NCBI RefSeq assembly: GCF_007655135.1
Contig: NC_045128.1
Location: 35,186,811-35,250,810, forward strand
DNA length: 64,000 nucleotides
DNA from: Punica granatum
Taxonomy: Eukaryota > Streptophyta > Magnoliopsida > Myrtales > Lythraceae
Direction of reading: 5' to 3'
The notes under the pieces were generated by a model. That model did not search any database and had not been told where the DNA came from. It saw only the letters and a list, made by a program, of their open reading frames with translations. Below are positions 1-12,428 of this stretch, piece after piece (positions within the stretch are counted from its first letter, which is position 1; every line of letters starts with the position of its first letter). Made by a program: the position numbers and the translations under genes.

Positions 1-148
1 TTCTCTAATGAGTGATGCGTTCTCGTTTTTGTGGGAAAGCTTACATTTTGGAAGAACAGAGCTGACATGTGCTGCCATCAATTGACTGTCTTCAGTTACA
101 TGTATGTCGTGACTGATTGAATCGTTTAATGGATATTTTCCATGACAG

Positions 149-1176
<1,028 letters not shown>

Positions 1177-2282
1177 AGTTCACGTTTTATTTTTCTCTCG
1201 TCTCCCTATTGGGTAGTAATGGTAGTGAAGTTCCCAGTTGGAAGGTTTTGCTAAATGATGAGATGTTACTTTTTGTCTGGATTTGATTTGGCAGAGTTCT
1301 CTTATATATCATTCGACCCTGGAATGTTAATGTCATTTGACCTTTTATTCTCGTTGCAGTTTCCGGTTATTCTTGCAATTGCTCGGTTTGTATGATAATG
1401 AGGCCCAGACAATAATTTTTGCCTGCTGAGGGCAGCTGCTGAAAATCATGCGGCAGGTCTGATGTTTTGTTCAAACCTTCGAAACTTAGAAAGACATGTC
1501 AGCCATTAACACAATATATGCAACCTGTTTGTACGGGTGTTGGCTCTAGTGTAGTTAGAATAGCCTGAGGCAATCAGAGCACAGCTTGTAAATCTGGCTA
1601 CTTCATAAAGTAAAGCATATCAAATACTTAAAAAAGGAAAGCATATCAAATGATTCAAACCAGAAAGCCAAGTGAAACGCTTCATAAAGAAATGCATATC
1701 AAGTGCTTCATAGAGAAAAGGCATATCAAATTATTCAAATTGTTGATTTGTTGCCGGAGATGGTCTTCTGGTCTGACGACTTAGGAAATTATTTTGGATG
1801 AAAGATAGCAAAAAGATGGGGTGGGTCAAATGAACAATGTCAACTTGCCAAAAGGAAAACAATGGGAATCCTAATGCTAACATCCCTGAGGATGCGATCT
1901 TCCTCCGACCTGATTACTTCCAGTTTCTTACCAGTCCCCGCAGCCTCAGACGAGACTTGAACAATGGTCATGTTGGGCTTGCTCAGGCAGGAAAACATCA
2001 CTACATCCATAATCCGGACGCCTTGATGTTTTACTTGGCAGTAAAGCACTGGAAAAGGATAACTCAAGACTCAAAATAGATTCCAACTAAAATTCCCTTC
2101 TGGTCTAGGGACTCATCCTCGATAGCACTCCAATGTGAAGACATGTATCCGAAAAATGTTTGAAGTTACAGTGCTCCCAAGGCAAAATCCAAAATAATAC
2201 ATGCAGCTCCTCAAAATTGGCATCCACAAAAAATCTCAGTAAGTTCGGACTCTTTAAGCTGATCAGAGCATGTATGCGTCCA
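1177..2282. other. 3' UTRs and spacer between converging genes
   Basis: This stretch holds the 3' UTR of the L24 gene (from 1177) and, from the other side, the probable 3' UTR of pyruvate kinase (below 2283). Between about 1600 and 1740 there is a short run of imperfect direct repeats built on 'aagcatatcaaat' (near 1613, 1641, 1692 and 1722). Small ORFs on both strands between 1837 and 2300 resemble no protein I recognise and overlap each other, so I treat them as chance. Confidence 0.6.
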
Positions 2283-5200
2283 TCAGTCCTCAAGCTCAAT
2301 TATCTTGACCACAGAAGCATCTCCGACTTTCTGACAGACCACGACTCGATCGTGTGACTTTATGATCCCAGAAGCCTTCCCATGATCAAGTGCGACCTTC
2401 AGGACAGATTCATTTGTCGCACTCATGGACTCAGCCTGAGAAAAAGACACATCGGATTAGAAGGAATGCAGGGTCCAATACTTCAGAAATATGCAACTCC
2501 TATCTTGCAAAATCATGGTGGGTTTGTTGGCAGAACTTACTGGATGTTGAGGATCAGCGAGCATGGGGAAGAGGCCCCTAACTATGAGTGATTGCCTTGC
2601 CTGTAAGTGGATACATAGAATAAATAATTCAGAGGCAGAACATTTAGTAGAGAAAAAAAAGGAGCACTTGAACATATGGAAAAGAAAATCCAAAGTAAAT
2701 CAAGTCCAGTATATGATAAACATGAGTTGTTTTTCAGCGAGAAAAGAGGTGTTTGCTCAGGCTATTCTTGGCAGTCTGGTTATTAGTGCCATTTTCGTTT
2801 TCATCTTCTTTTTGGCTCAATGGAGCGATCAAAGGTCCATCAGTGCCAGATAGCTGCTACAGACATCAGGATCAAGAATTTTTATATGCGGTTCTGGCCT
2901 CAACTAACTTCTCACTGGAGCTGTGAGCCGAGTTGAATAAATATAAGCTCTATATTTTTGGTAAATATATGTAGTCCAGGTTTCAGTGGAATCTATGGAA
3001 GAGGTGATATCATATAACTTCTCCAGATCTCTTTGCAGTTCTGATATCCCAATGACGAAACAGTGAAAGATACAGACCTGCGGAAAATTTGTTTGCAAAT
3101 TTGAAGGCAAAGGTGTGCATGTATTCTGAAACAAATCGGAGGATGTGTTCTGTAAAAAATTGGTGGAAAATGCATCATGTCTGCTGTTATGTCCTCTAAT
3201 CAGTAACAATCCTTAAAATAAAGGGTTGGAAAAGGATGGTATTGGCAGCAATGTAATGACGACCAATTCCTTTACCTGTGGTTTTGCAAACTGATATTGC
3301 CATCTAGCCATAGGCTGAGAAGTACATAACCAATTCATCTCGAAATGAGCCACAGTACATAATTTAACCTCATACCTCAAAGGCACCACTAAAGCTCCAC
3401 TTCAGTTGGTTTGTCTTAAGGTGGGGGATGACAACGGATAAAACAGGCATTGTTGGACGGTATTTGGCTATCAATCTGTTAAGTAGATAAACAGTCAAAA
3501 GCTGAGTAGATAAATTATAACGAGACTAACTGATGATTCGGCAATACCAACATCAAATGCAGTATAATAGCTCTTTGGGAAATCAGATGGGATTATTATA
3601 TACCTAGCAGCCCTCCCAGATGAAGTAAAGCATATGATTGCGGATGCCTTCACCTTAATGGCTGCTCGAACCTATTAAGTCAAAAGCAATTTTTATTTCA
3701 AAAGTCGGAGCAAGGCAGACAACATAAGAAAAGAAAAAAAATTTATAAGATGATGAAATTCAGAAGCATACCGCAGAGGAAGCAATAGACTCCAAATGGG
3801 ACATAGGTTCACCAACATATTTGATCGTCTTCTTGAAATATAAATCTTGGTTGAACACCTTCTCAGCCTATTGGATATAGAGACAGGAACCAAATTTATT
3901 TGTAAACCATCGAGAAGTTATGTAAAACAAATGCAAAGACAAAAAGCAACCTATTTTTCCTACACAAATTTCAGATATTTCAAATTTAAGCAATTATGCA
4001 ACAAAAGTTAAACTTGTAGATGCAGCAACACAAAAAGTGCAAACAAAGGCAGGCTTATAATACAAGTGAATAGGTTAGTAATCTTTTTTTTTTTTTAAAT
4101 GAAATAAATGGTTGCAGGTGCAGCATGAAGCGAAAGCAAATCCTGTAAGATATTAAGGTGAATATGACCGTAATGCCATCATTCTAATTAGCAAGAGATC
4201 TTCACCTCTGCACAAATTTTACCAACGATCGATATAGTCTCAATAGGGTACAATCCACGCAGAGTTTCAGCACCAAGAAGAATTGCATCAGATCCTGCAT
4301 CCGAAGAGGGAGCACATAGCAAAATCTTAGCACATTGAATAATGCAGAAAAGAACGTCATAGTACCAGTACAAGCCAATCTCATCACTGTGATGAGGTGC
4401 CACAACCCATTCTTCCATCTTTCTACAGCACAAACGATGAAAAGTAAATGTTACTCACCATCCAATACAGCATTAGCAACATCTGTGGCTTCCGCACGAG
4501 TTGGCCTCAGGTTATCTGTCATACTGTCCACAACACGAGTAACCACTGCAGGCTTACCAGCCATGTTGCATTTGTATAGAGCAGCCTTTTGAAATAAAAA
4601 CACCTGCATAATCAATCATGCATTTAATCGAAAACTGCCCTGGAACAATTTGTTAAAATGAAAAACCCAGAATCACATAAGAAGCAGCATCTAAGATTCT
4701 AAATGGCTTATAAATTTGAAAACCGGAGTCAGAAGGTTACATGAAAAAGTCAAATATCAGTTGGATTTATAAGTTTACAGGTCCTTTCCTGTACAACAAG
4801 CATGGAATATAAAAATCCTGCCTATATAGCCATGAATCAAACTTCTGAATATGATTATGCAGCGCAATATAAAGTCAAGCGTACATGGAGATTTCCATGC
4901 TCAACCAAGTAATGTGGATATATGCCTTCAACGACGCATACACAGCAAACAAATTAGATAAAATATCCATCTCTGGGTAGATTATATAAAAAATGAACCA
5001 TAATTAAACAAGACTTTCATAAATAAAATGATTGTATCTTTCGAAGGAAAATGTTAACCTTCTCCGTCGGAAGATCTATGCCCAAATTTCCACGTGAAAG
5101 AATGATACCATCCGCTTCTTCTAGGATTTCATCGAAATGATTTAAACCCTAACAACAGAAAACAATTTATCAGCCAAAAGTAAGATACGTTCACTTCAAT

Positions 5201-7405
5201 GAAAGACAAAACGAACTTCCGTAGCTAGTTGCACAGGTTTATACAGCATGCCAAGTACCTCAATATTTTCGATCTTTGCAAAAATTTGAGTCTGACTAAG
5301 ATCACCTAATTTGGAAAGAAATTCACGTGCCTGCATGGTAGGACATAGAAATGTGTTATGAGGACATCTATATGATTAAAAAAGTAAAAAAAAAAAAAAG
5401 CACTAACCAATGTTGTGAAATGTATTTTGGAAGATTCTTACATGGCGAACATCTTCAGCATGCCTGGTATATGATAATGAGAGGAAGTCAATTTTGTTTT
5501 GGACTCCCCAACTGCTTATTACCTGAGATTAACATTTAAGTTCCATTAAGTTGAGTAAGAAATTACAGTACCGTAAGAACAGCAGAACATTGAATACTTA
5601 ACGATGATGCAGAGTACCATGGAAACTAACCTCCTTGTCTTTATCAGAAAGGGTTGGTAGATCAATATGAATTTGAGAGGCATGTAATGTGAACAATGAC
5701 CCAGCCAATGTAGCAGAATTCTTGATTACACAAACTACATCTTCCCCCTTCACTTCAGAGACCTATTAAAGAGTTGCTAGATGTTAACAAAAGGGGTTCA
5801 ACAGACACTGATACCTAATCAAGTGAAAGTAACTGAAATAATTCAACATTCAACAGTCAGTTAAAGCGTGGTTGACATTTGCTGAGTGATCTAATTTCAT
5901 GAAATTCTTTATAAGAAAAATCCTGTGGTAATGATGGCAGAATCAGAACTTATATTAGCTATTAAACGATTCTTGCGTACCTCGAGCCATACAGATGTAG
6001 TTTCACTTCCAGTGAATAAATATTGACCAACAAAGATGGTGTCTCCATTCTTCACTGCCTGAAATAACGAAGTGACAGCCAGCTTTACTAATGACATGAT
6101 CTAGATGATCCACAGAAACCAACTTTTGTTTCATGTAATGACTTGACGAGAACTACAACATATTCAGGCATGCAAAGATATGATGGACTCCTTCACGCAT
6201 AAAGACATGTCTTCATATAGGATTGGGAATCATCATCATATGAACAAAAATTGAATTGTTGAAATGTTAACACTGATAACATTCACATTTGCGACATATT
6301 TGCAAGCATACGACTCGAAGTGAAATGTGATTATCTGGGATAATGGTTATATAAATCTAAAAGCCAAACTGCAAAGAATGTCACTGTCAAACGGAGTACA
6401 AAGTCCCTAATTTAAGTCTGGACCACTCAAAACTGTACTGGAATACTTCCAAATGCATTTATCAGCCACAACACTTACGAAACATGCACAGAGGCATCGA
6501 TTAGACACACATATTCACATATATTTTGTCAAGGAGCTAAAACCTTCGAAAGCCCATCAAAATTGATAGGCAGTAACTCCGAAGAAGCTTCTTTCTCTTG
6601 GTCGGGAGTCAAAACAACAAAAGCATCAGCCTGCAATGAAATAGAATTCCCACTTTTGTTGATGACCTGCAGTTCAGGGCCCACCGTGTCCAGCATAACC
6701 TGGAAACAGAACAACTCGGTGAATTCTCCATTCATAGGATGAAAATTGAAAACCCTGCAGAGTATCTGCTTACACTCAGGCAACATTTTACTAAAACGAC
6801 AAGACTATAAAAAGCCAAGCCGGAAGCTTTGTTCTGTAAACTGCTGACAGGAAACTGCCAAGCCGTATTCCGTAATAATATGAAGAAGACAATAAATATC
6901 AAAAGAAAGCCCCTTCTCACCGCGCAGAGATTCTTGGTGCTCTTGATCGCAGCCTTCAGGTTCTCGAGGGTCTCCTGGTGATATGCTGGGTCTCCCCAGG
7001 AGAAGTCAAATCTAGCAACTGTTCGATTACATGCAAATTCAAACGTTTATTATAACCTGCACTGATTCCATGTCCTAACCATAACCAGAAGAACTCACTG
7101 CAAGAGGGACTGACTGACCGGACATTCCAGCCTTGAGGCAGCCCGAGATGATCTCGACGGAGCGAGACTTGGGGCCGAGAGTCCCCACGATCTTCGTCAT
7201 CGCAGGGAAGAAACTCTGCGCGCGGATCAATCAAGGAAACAGGTTGAGTTGAGGAGGAGGAGGAGGAGGAAATGGTTACAGATCCGCCATGAAAATGAAG
7301 AGATGAAGACGAAGAAGGAAGGTAGAGAAGACTCACTGCCTTGGATGGCTCGAGGATTGAAGCCATCCTGATGGGCTCCTCAAGAAGCAAGTGGCCCGAG
7401 TGCAT
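2283..7405 (-). CDS. Cytosolic pyruvate kinase, 16 exons, complete
   Basis: Converts phosphoenolpyruvate and ADP to pyruvate and ATP, the last step of cytosolic glycolysis. Exons, in minus-strand order: 7405-7337, 7215-7119, 7018-6921, 6699-6544, 6058-5981, 5762-5631, 5522-5442, 5330-5259, 5148-5059, 4603-4459, 4294-4206, 3867-3772, 3671-3604, 3475-3376, 2600-2541 and 2435-2283. All have GT-AG borders and consistent phases, giving 527 aa, the length of the Arabidopsis At3g52990/At2g36580 type. It starts [14 protein letters not shown]. Residues 24-40 hold the substrate-site start ([18 protein letters not shown]). Residues 89-166 span the B-domain side ([27 protein letters not shown]). [10 protein letters not shown] (about residues 276-285) corresponds to the RGDLG catalytic loop of other kinases, with N for D as in this plant clade. 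The C-terminal allosteric-type domain ends KIIELED. No targeting peptide is present. Both ends are intact, with no frame damage. Confidence 0.97.
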
Positions 7406-7552
7406 CTTCGCCGATCAACAGAGAGTACCAAGCTGAACTGAGCGAAGAGAAGAGGTCCAAGTGAGTGTACGGACGACAAGGAAAGGAAAGCAAGCTTTCA
7501 GATGAACGCTTTTGAACTCAGAGAACGGCGCGTCCTCTTTCACGCTTATATG

Positions 7553-7562
7553 TATATATATA
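7553..7562 (-). promoter_or_regulatory. Probable TATA box of the pyruvate kinase gene
   Basis: A TATATATA run read on the minus strand lies about 150 bp upstream of the pyruvate kinase ATG (7405). It is followed by a purine/pyrimidine-skewed leader, as expected for a plant core promoter. Placement is inferred from spacing and composition only. Confidence 0.5.
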
Positions 7563-7821
7563 GAGAGCGACAGGGGAAGAAGGAAGAAGGAGAATGGACC
7601 CCACTCACTCTGTTCTCTCCCTCACAATATGGACACGTGGCGGGAAATTATTGGCGGGGCCTGCTTGATCATGGCGTTTTGATGCGGCGGCTGGTTGGCT
7701 TCTGGAAGAGCTTTCGTGGGGAAGGCCACGCCAGGTAGTTCGGGTTGACTGTGAGGGCGCGTGTGTGTGACGAACACAGACGGGAGCTTGGGGGGTACGA
7801 GGAGAATATAGAATATAATTG

Positions 7822-8178
7822 GGTTACTTTCAGTCCAAATTTTTGCGCACAAAGTTTGGGCGAAGAGAAATAATTTCTCGATCTAACACGGTATTTTAAA
7901 TGTTAATTTCCGTCAATTTCTTAATAGAAAGATGACGTGACAAATCTTTTTGTCCACGCGTATACAATCGGACTCTCTATGAGTCCTACTTTTCACTTCT
8001 CTCTTTATCTCTCCTTTGTACACGTGGACAAAAAAGTTTGTCACGTCATCTTTTCGTTAAAGAATTGATGGAAACCGACGTCGTGCTATATTGTAAAAAC
8101 AATTCAAAATATCACGCCAAGTCGTGAAATTATTTTGATTTGTGCTACGTATTTTCGTGCTACAAGATAAAATTAACC
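7822..8178. mobile_element. Mutator-type MITE in the pyruvate kinase upstream region
   Basis: A 357-bp non-autonomous foldback element. The left end (ggttacttt...) and the reverse complement of the right end (ggttaattt...) pair imperfectly over most of the length. The best-conserved inner arms hold 'agatgacgtgacaaa' on the left (about 7931-7945) and its complement at about 8040-8054, flanking a short spacer. Flanks are aatataatt (7813-7821) and aatttaatt (8179-8187), a 9-bp target-site duplication with one mismatch, as made by Mutator-superfamily transposases. It has no coding capacity. It sits about 420 bp upstream of the pyruvate kinase ATG and its arms carry ACGT-core motifs (gacgtg, cacgtgg), so it could add regulatory sites; that is inference. 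Confidence 0.7.
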
Positions 8179-8187
8179 AATTTAATT

Positions 8188-9111
8188 TAAGGAAGGGCAC
8201 GTGCTATGGGGGAGGAAAAGAGTCTCGATCGTAGTCATAGTGGGGAAAGCATCGAAGTGGCCCACCCGCACACCGGAAAGGTCAAAGCCCGAGCGCGGTG
8301 GCATGGACGCATTCCATGGGCCGTCGCTTTCTCGGGATACGATGTAACCTTTTGGGAGAAGAGTATGGTCAAACTTTTCTGAGAGGGCTTTCAATCTTGA
8401 TCAGTTGTTAAAACACAGAAGACCCATGCTGTTCATGCACCTTAACTTGGTCCATTGGCACTTGGCAGGCGAGTCGGCGGCCAGGGCAAAACCATTCCCG
8501 GAACAGCTCATCCATCTATTAAATCGATATGGACAGAGGGGCCAGGCCGTCGCTTGGGAGTGGCATGCCATGCGGTTGGTGGGGACCCGATCGCACAATC
8601 GATGAAATTAAACCGACCCAGGTAGAAGTGTTTGGTCAAGTGGAATGTTGTGCTTGGGTGAGGCCATGAAATGAATTGGACAGCCGGCACTGCTGGTGTC
8701 CAATTGACTCGGCCCATTGATAGCCTGCCCCATGACAAAATTTTCCGTTCAAGCATCAAAATGGAAAGATATTCTGGCATTGGGCCTGGAAGCGAATAAG
8801 AGAATAGGCATGGGGAAGGGGCCAGCAGAGGGAACTTCAACTTCATGGATGAGAATTGGCTTTCAATCCGCGTTGTTCCACAGCAAGGGCGGGTACCACT
8901 GTATTAGTGTTCATTCGATCAAAATGAAGTGACTAAACTAAGCTCTACTGCATTCACACACGACAGGAAAATGAAAAAAAAAAGCAATGACTTATCAGAA
9001 ACATTTCATGAATGACGTCATCGGGGAGATATGAATAGAGGGAAAATAAAAAGGTAAATTCTCTGAAATGAAGGGAGCAAAAATAAATAATTTCAATTAA
9101 AAGAGAATGTA
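8188..9111. other. Intergenic, no recognised gene
   Basis: Moderately GC-rich sequence at 8190-8900 with short overlapping ORFs on both strands (the longest is 112 codons on the minus strand, 8508-8846). None shows a known domain or plausible splice signals, and the translations look like chance ORFs. AT-rich sequence follows. Confidence 0.5.
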
Positions 9112-9260
9112 ACGTAATAGCACAATGTTTCGTTTGTTGATTTAGATGTCACATGTTCAATATCTAATGGGACTATCCGTGCCCTTTTATTAGTGATTTA
9201 CGATTTTTCTTTCATTGTACTAGCTATTAAGCCTCCTTTATAACCGAAAAAAAAAATAAT
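9112..9260 (+). mobile_element. SINE-like dispersed repeat, copy A
   Basis: About 150 bp with a tRNA-like head, the central motif 'gggactatccgtgcccttttatta', a 'ctttcattgtacta' block and an A-rich tail (about 9247-9257). The same order of motifs recurs elsewhere in the window in both orientations, with divergence. No coding capacity. The class (SINE) is inferred from size, head boxes and the A-tail; flanking duplications were not resolved. Confidence 0.45.
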
Positions 9261-10246
9261 TTCATAATTATATATATAAATTTGCTCAAAATGTCAAAAT
9301 ATTAGGATGGTCAGCGGTCACTCTCCCGTCGGTCCCCATCGGCCTTCAAGACTTCAGTGTCAGCAAAAGAAGAAAAAGAAAGAACTACTGTCTTTGCACA
9401 ATGCATAACTTAGCAATAATTTCAGAGGTTGAAAAAACAGTTAAAAGAAACAGTTAAAAGTTAAAACGACATCATGAGTGAGGGACAATACAACAGTTGA
9501 CCACCAGTGAGTAGGACATCCAAAAAAAATAAAAAAAACAAATGCAAAAAGACCAGTGAATAGGACGTAAAGCTTCTTCTTTTCTTTTCTTCTGTTCTTT
9601 TTTTTTGCCCTTTTTGCTTGGAGGGATGTAATGAGTTCTGATGGTTTTTGTTTTTGCCTCATTTCATGATTCTGCTACCCATTTGTTGGAACAGCACGCG
9701 GGACATGGAGAGCATGAAATCATTAACATTCGATTTAATCAAACAACTGGACATTCCTCAAAGCTCTGTACAAGATTATAATAGCAATCACTGAGCATAA
9801 AAGAAGATTAAATAGTCTGGCTCCTGTCAATAGATGCCATCGTCGCTTCAGAAACAAGGAATGTCTACGTAAACTCGAGACAGTTCATATGGCGATGCGG
9901 TTTGGTTGATTTTCGACTTGTTCGGACTAAATGTGAGCTGTGATCTGCAGATTTTAGGAGACCGGAATTCGGAAACTGCTTCTTTTAATCTAGACAGAGT
10001 TCTACAGCGAATGAATAACTAGCCGATACACTTCGAATACATTATGGAATTGAGTAATCTACGGGGGAGATCTCCGGACCTTCGAATCTCGACATGGAGA
10101 GCGATAGAGACAGAACTTACGCATTAACTTTCTGCAAAGAACACAAGACACCCATCTAACACAGCAACGAGGCAGTGCCAAGCCCGTAACAGAACTGAAA
10201 TCGATTCATTTCGGGCGGACGCAACACAATGGAGAGAGCATCCATC
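9261..10246. other. Intergenic and probable 3' UTR of the receptor kinase
   Basis: AT-rich sequence with poly-T and poly-A runs (9500-9660). The part just below 10247 is the probable 3' UTR of the minus-strand LRR receptor kinase. No other gene is seen. Confidence 0.5.
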
Positions 10247-12428
10247 TCAATACCCTGTGAGCCCATCCTCGGTCGTGGCAAGCGAAGGTGAGAGAGAGTT
10301 TCGGGACTCGTCGTAATCCTCTCCTAGCGGGGACTGCTCCACCCGTATGTCCTCGATCATCTTGACCACTTCCGCCATCGTGGGCCTCTTCTCGGGCTGG
10401 GCCACCACGCAAGCCAGACCCACATGGAGCATGGACACGAGCTCCTCCTCAATGTTTTTGTACCGGAGGAGCTCCTGGTCGAAAACCTCAGCCGTCCACT
10501 CCTCCTTCACGACCGACCTAACCCACTTGGGCAAGTCCAAGGCCTGCTCCTCCTCTTCTCCTCGGGGCCGGGCCGGGGAAGGGAACTGGGACGGAGCCCG
10601 GCCTGTGAGGACTTCCAGCAGCAAGACCCCGAAACTGTAGACATCGGCCATCTGGGAGAGCCTCTTGGTCTCAGCCTGCTCCGGTGCCCGGTATCCTCCC
10701 AGTCGGGCTATGGCATGGGCAGGGTTAAGGAGCAAGGAGAGCCCAAAATCGGAAATGCAGGCAGCTCCGTTCTTGTCTAATAAAACATTCGACGATTTTA
10801 TGTTTCCGTGTGGGATTTTCGTGTCGCTGTATTCCTCATGAATCCATGCGAGCCCTCGAGCTGCTCCTAAAACCAAACTTATCCTTGTAGTCCAGTCGAG
10901 CGGAATTCTCCCAGGACCTCTGTTTCCTAATTAGCCAACACATCCACCATCATAAAAGTTAATACGATACATAAAAGAGTTTATTCGGCCTTATAAATAT
11001 ACAAAAGATTAAAATTCCTGATTCGCTATATTCTCGCTGTTTCTTCGAGTTCGAGATCATAGAACACTAACCATGGAGCAGGGAGTGCAGGCTCCCATTG
11101 GGGAGATAATCATAGACCAAGAGCTTCTCCTCCCTCGCGTAGTAGTAAGCCCTGAGTTTCGCCACATTCAAGTGCTTCACCCGCCCAATCACGTCCATGT
11201 ACCGCTCAAACTCCTCCCTCGCGCAGGGGTTCGCGTCCTTGAGCCTCTTCACTGCGACTGTGGACCCATCATCGAGGACTGCCTTGTAGACGGTCCCGAG
11301 GCTCCCTTTCCCAAGCATCTCGGCCGATGCCCTGAGCAGGTCCTCAAGTTCGAACTTGTTCTTCCTCTCGAAGAACACCAGCTTGCTCCGGTCCGTCACA
11401 TCTGTCCCGTCGCTGTCCACAGGGCCTGCATTGTTCGCGTAGACACGCCTCTCGCTCACACTGCTGCTCCTCCTTTTGCCTTCGCTCCCCTCCTTCGAGT
11501 GGGACCCGCCCGAGTCCCGTGAGTAGCAGTAGGCCACGATGAAGGAGGTCACCACTAGCAGGGCCACACAATTGGCGAGCACAATCGCCGCGATCGAACC
11601 GGGCCCGAGCCCACTTTTGGGGTGCTTCTGGCCAGGCCGAATAATGTTTGTCACGGGCATCGAGCTGGGGTTTGACGGGACGGTCTCAATTGGCGGCGGA
11701 GAGCCCACAAGCGAGCAGGCGGGCAGCGGGCTTGCCCCGCACAGGCCTGCGTTACCCGAGAAGCTCTTCTCGCCGAATTTCTTCATCATCGGCTCAGGGA
11801 TTTGGCCGAAGAGCTCATTGTTGGTGAGGTTCAGCTCCTTAAGGTTGATGAGGGAGGCGGAGAAGTCCGGGACCTCGCCAGAGAGCAGGTTGTTTTGGAG
11901 GCGGAGGGTGAGGAGGCGGATGAGGGAACCGATGTCCCCAGGGATAGGGCCATGGATGTTATTGTCGGAGAGGTCGAGACGGAGGAGGCGGCGGAGCGAT
12001 GATACCTCTGCGGGAATATTGCTGGAGAGGTCATTGCCGGAGAGGTAGAGGAGCTTGAGGTTGGTGCAGTTGGTGAGTGGGGAGATGGTGCCGTTGAGGC
12101 GGTTGCCGGAGAGGTCGAGGAGGCGGAGCTGGTCTAGCGGGGAGAGGGGGTCAAGGGGGCCTCGGAGGCTGAGGGAGGGGAGGACGAGGGCCGTGACGCG
12201 GCCGGAGGGGGAGCAGCGGACGCCGAACCAGGAGGAGCGGCAGGCGTCATGGCCAGTCCAGTTAGGAAGGAGGGCTGCGTGGGTGTCGGCCTGGAGGCGG
12301 AACAAGGTGAGGGTGTGGGTGTCATTGGGCGGCGGTGGCGTCGGAGAGTAGGCGGCGGAGAGAGTGAGAGCCAGAGAGAGGAAGAGGGAGAGGAGAAGCA
12401 GAGGAGGTGGGAAGTCAGGGGAGTCCAT
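10247..12428 (-). CDS. LRR receptor-like kinase with atypical catalytic loop (LRR-III type), 678 aa
   Basis: Predicted plasma-membrane receptor-like kinase. Two exons, 12428-11072 and 10926-10247, joined at a GT-AG intron that splits a glycine codon inside the kinase domain. The ATG at 12428 is chosen because it opens a clear signal peptide (hydrophobic residues 9-26); the 28 in-frame codons upstream lack one. Next come an LRR N-terminal cap, about five LRRs (motifs such as LRLLDLSGNRLNGTIS), a proline/serine-rich stalk, a membrane helix near residues 275-300 and a kinase domain from about residue 360. The glycine loop (GKGSLGTVYKA), VAVKRLK lysine and DFG (about 511) are present. The HRD motif is replaced by HGN (about 488), so the usual catalytic Asp and its preceding Arg are missing. 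This is typical of LRR-III kinases such as At1g68400, which often signal as pseudokinases. The ligand is unknown. Confidence 0.93.

Noticed and set aside
2105..2853. Plus-strand ORFs across the 3' end of pyruvate kinase
   Set aside because: They are shadows of the last two kinase exons and the adjoining intron.
8508..8846. 112-codon minus-strand ORF
   Set aside because: No domain, no splice context, and competing ORFs on the other strand.
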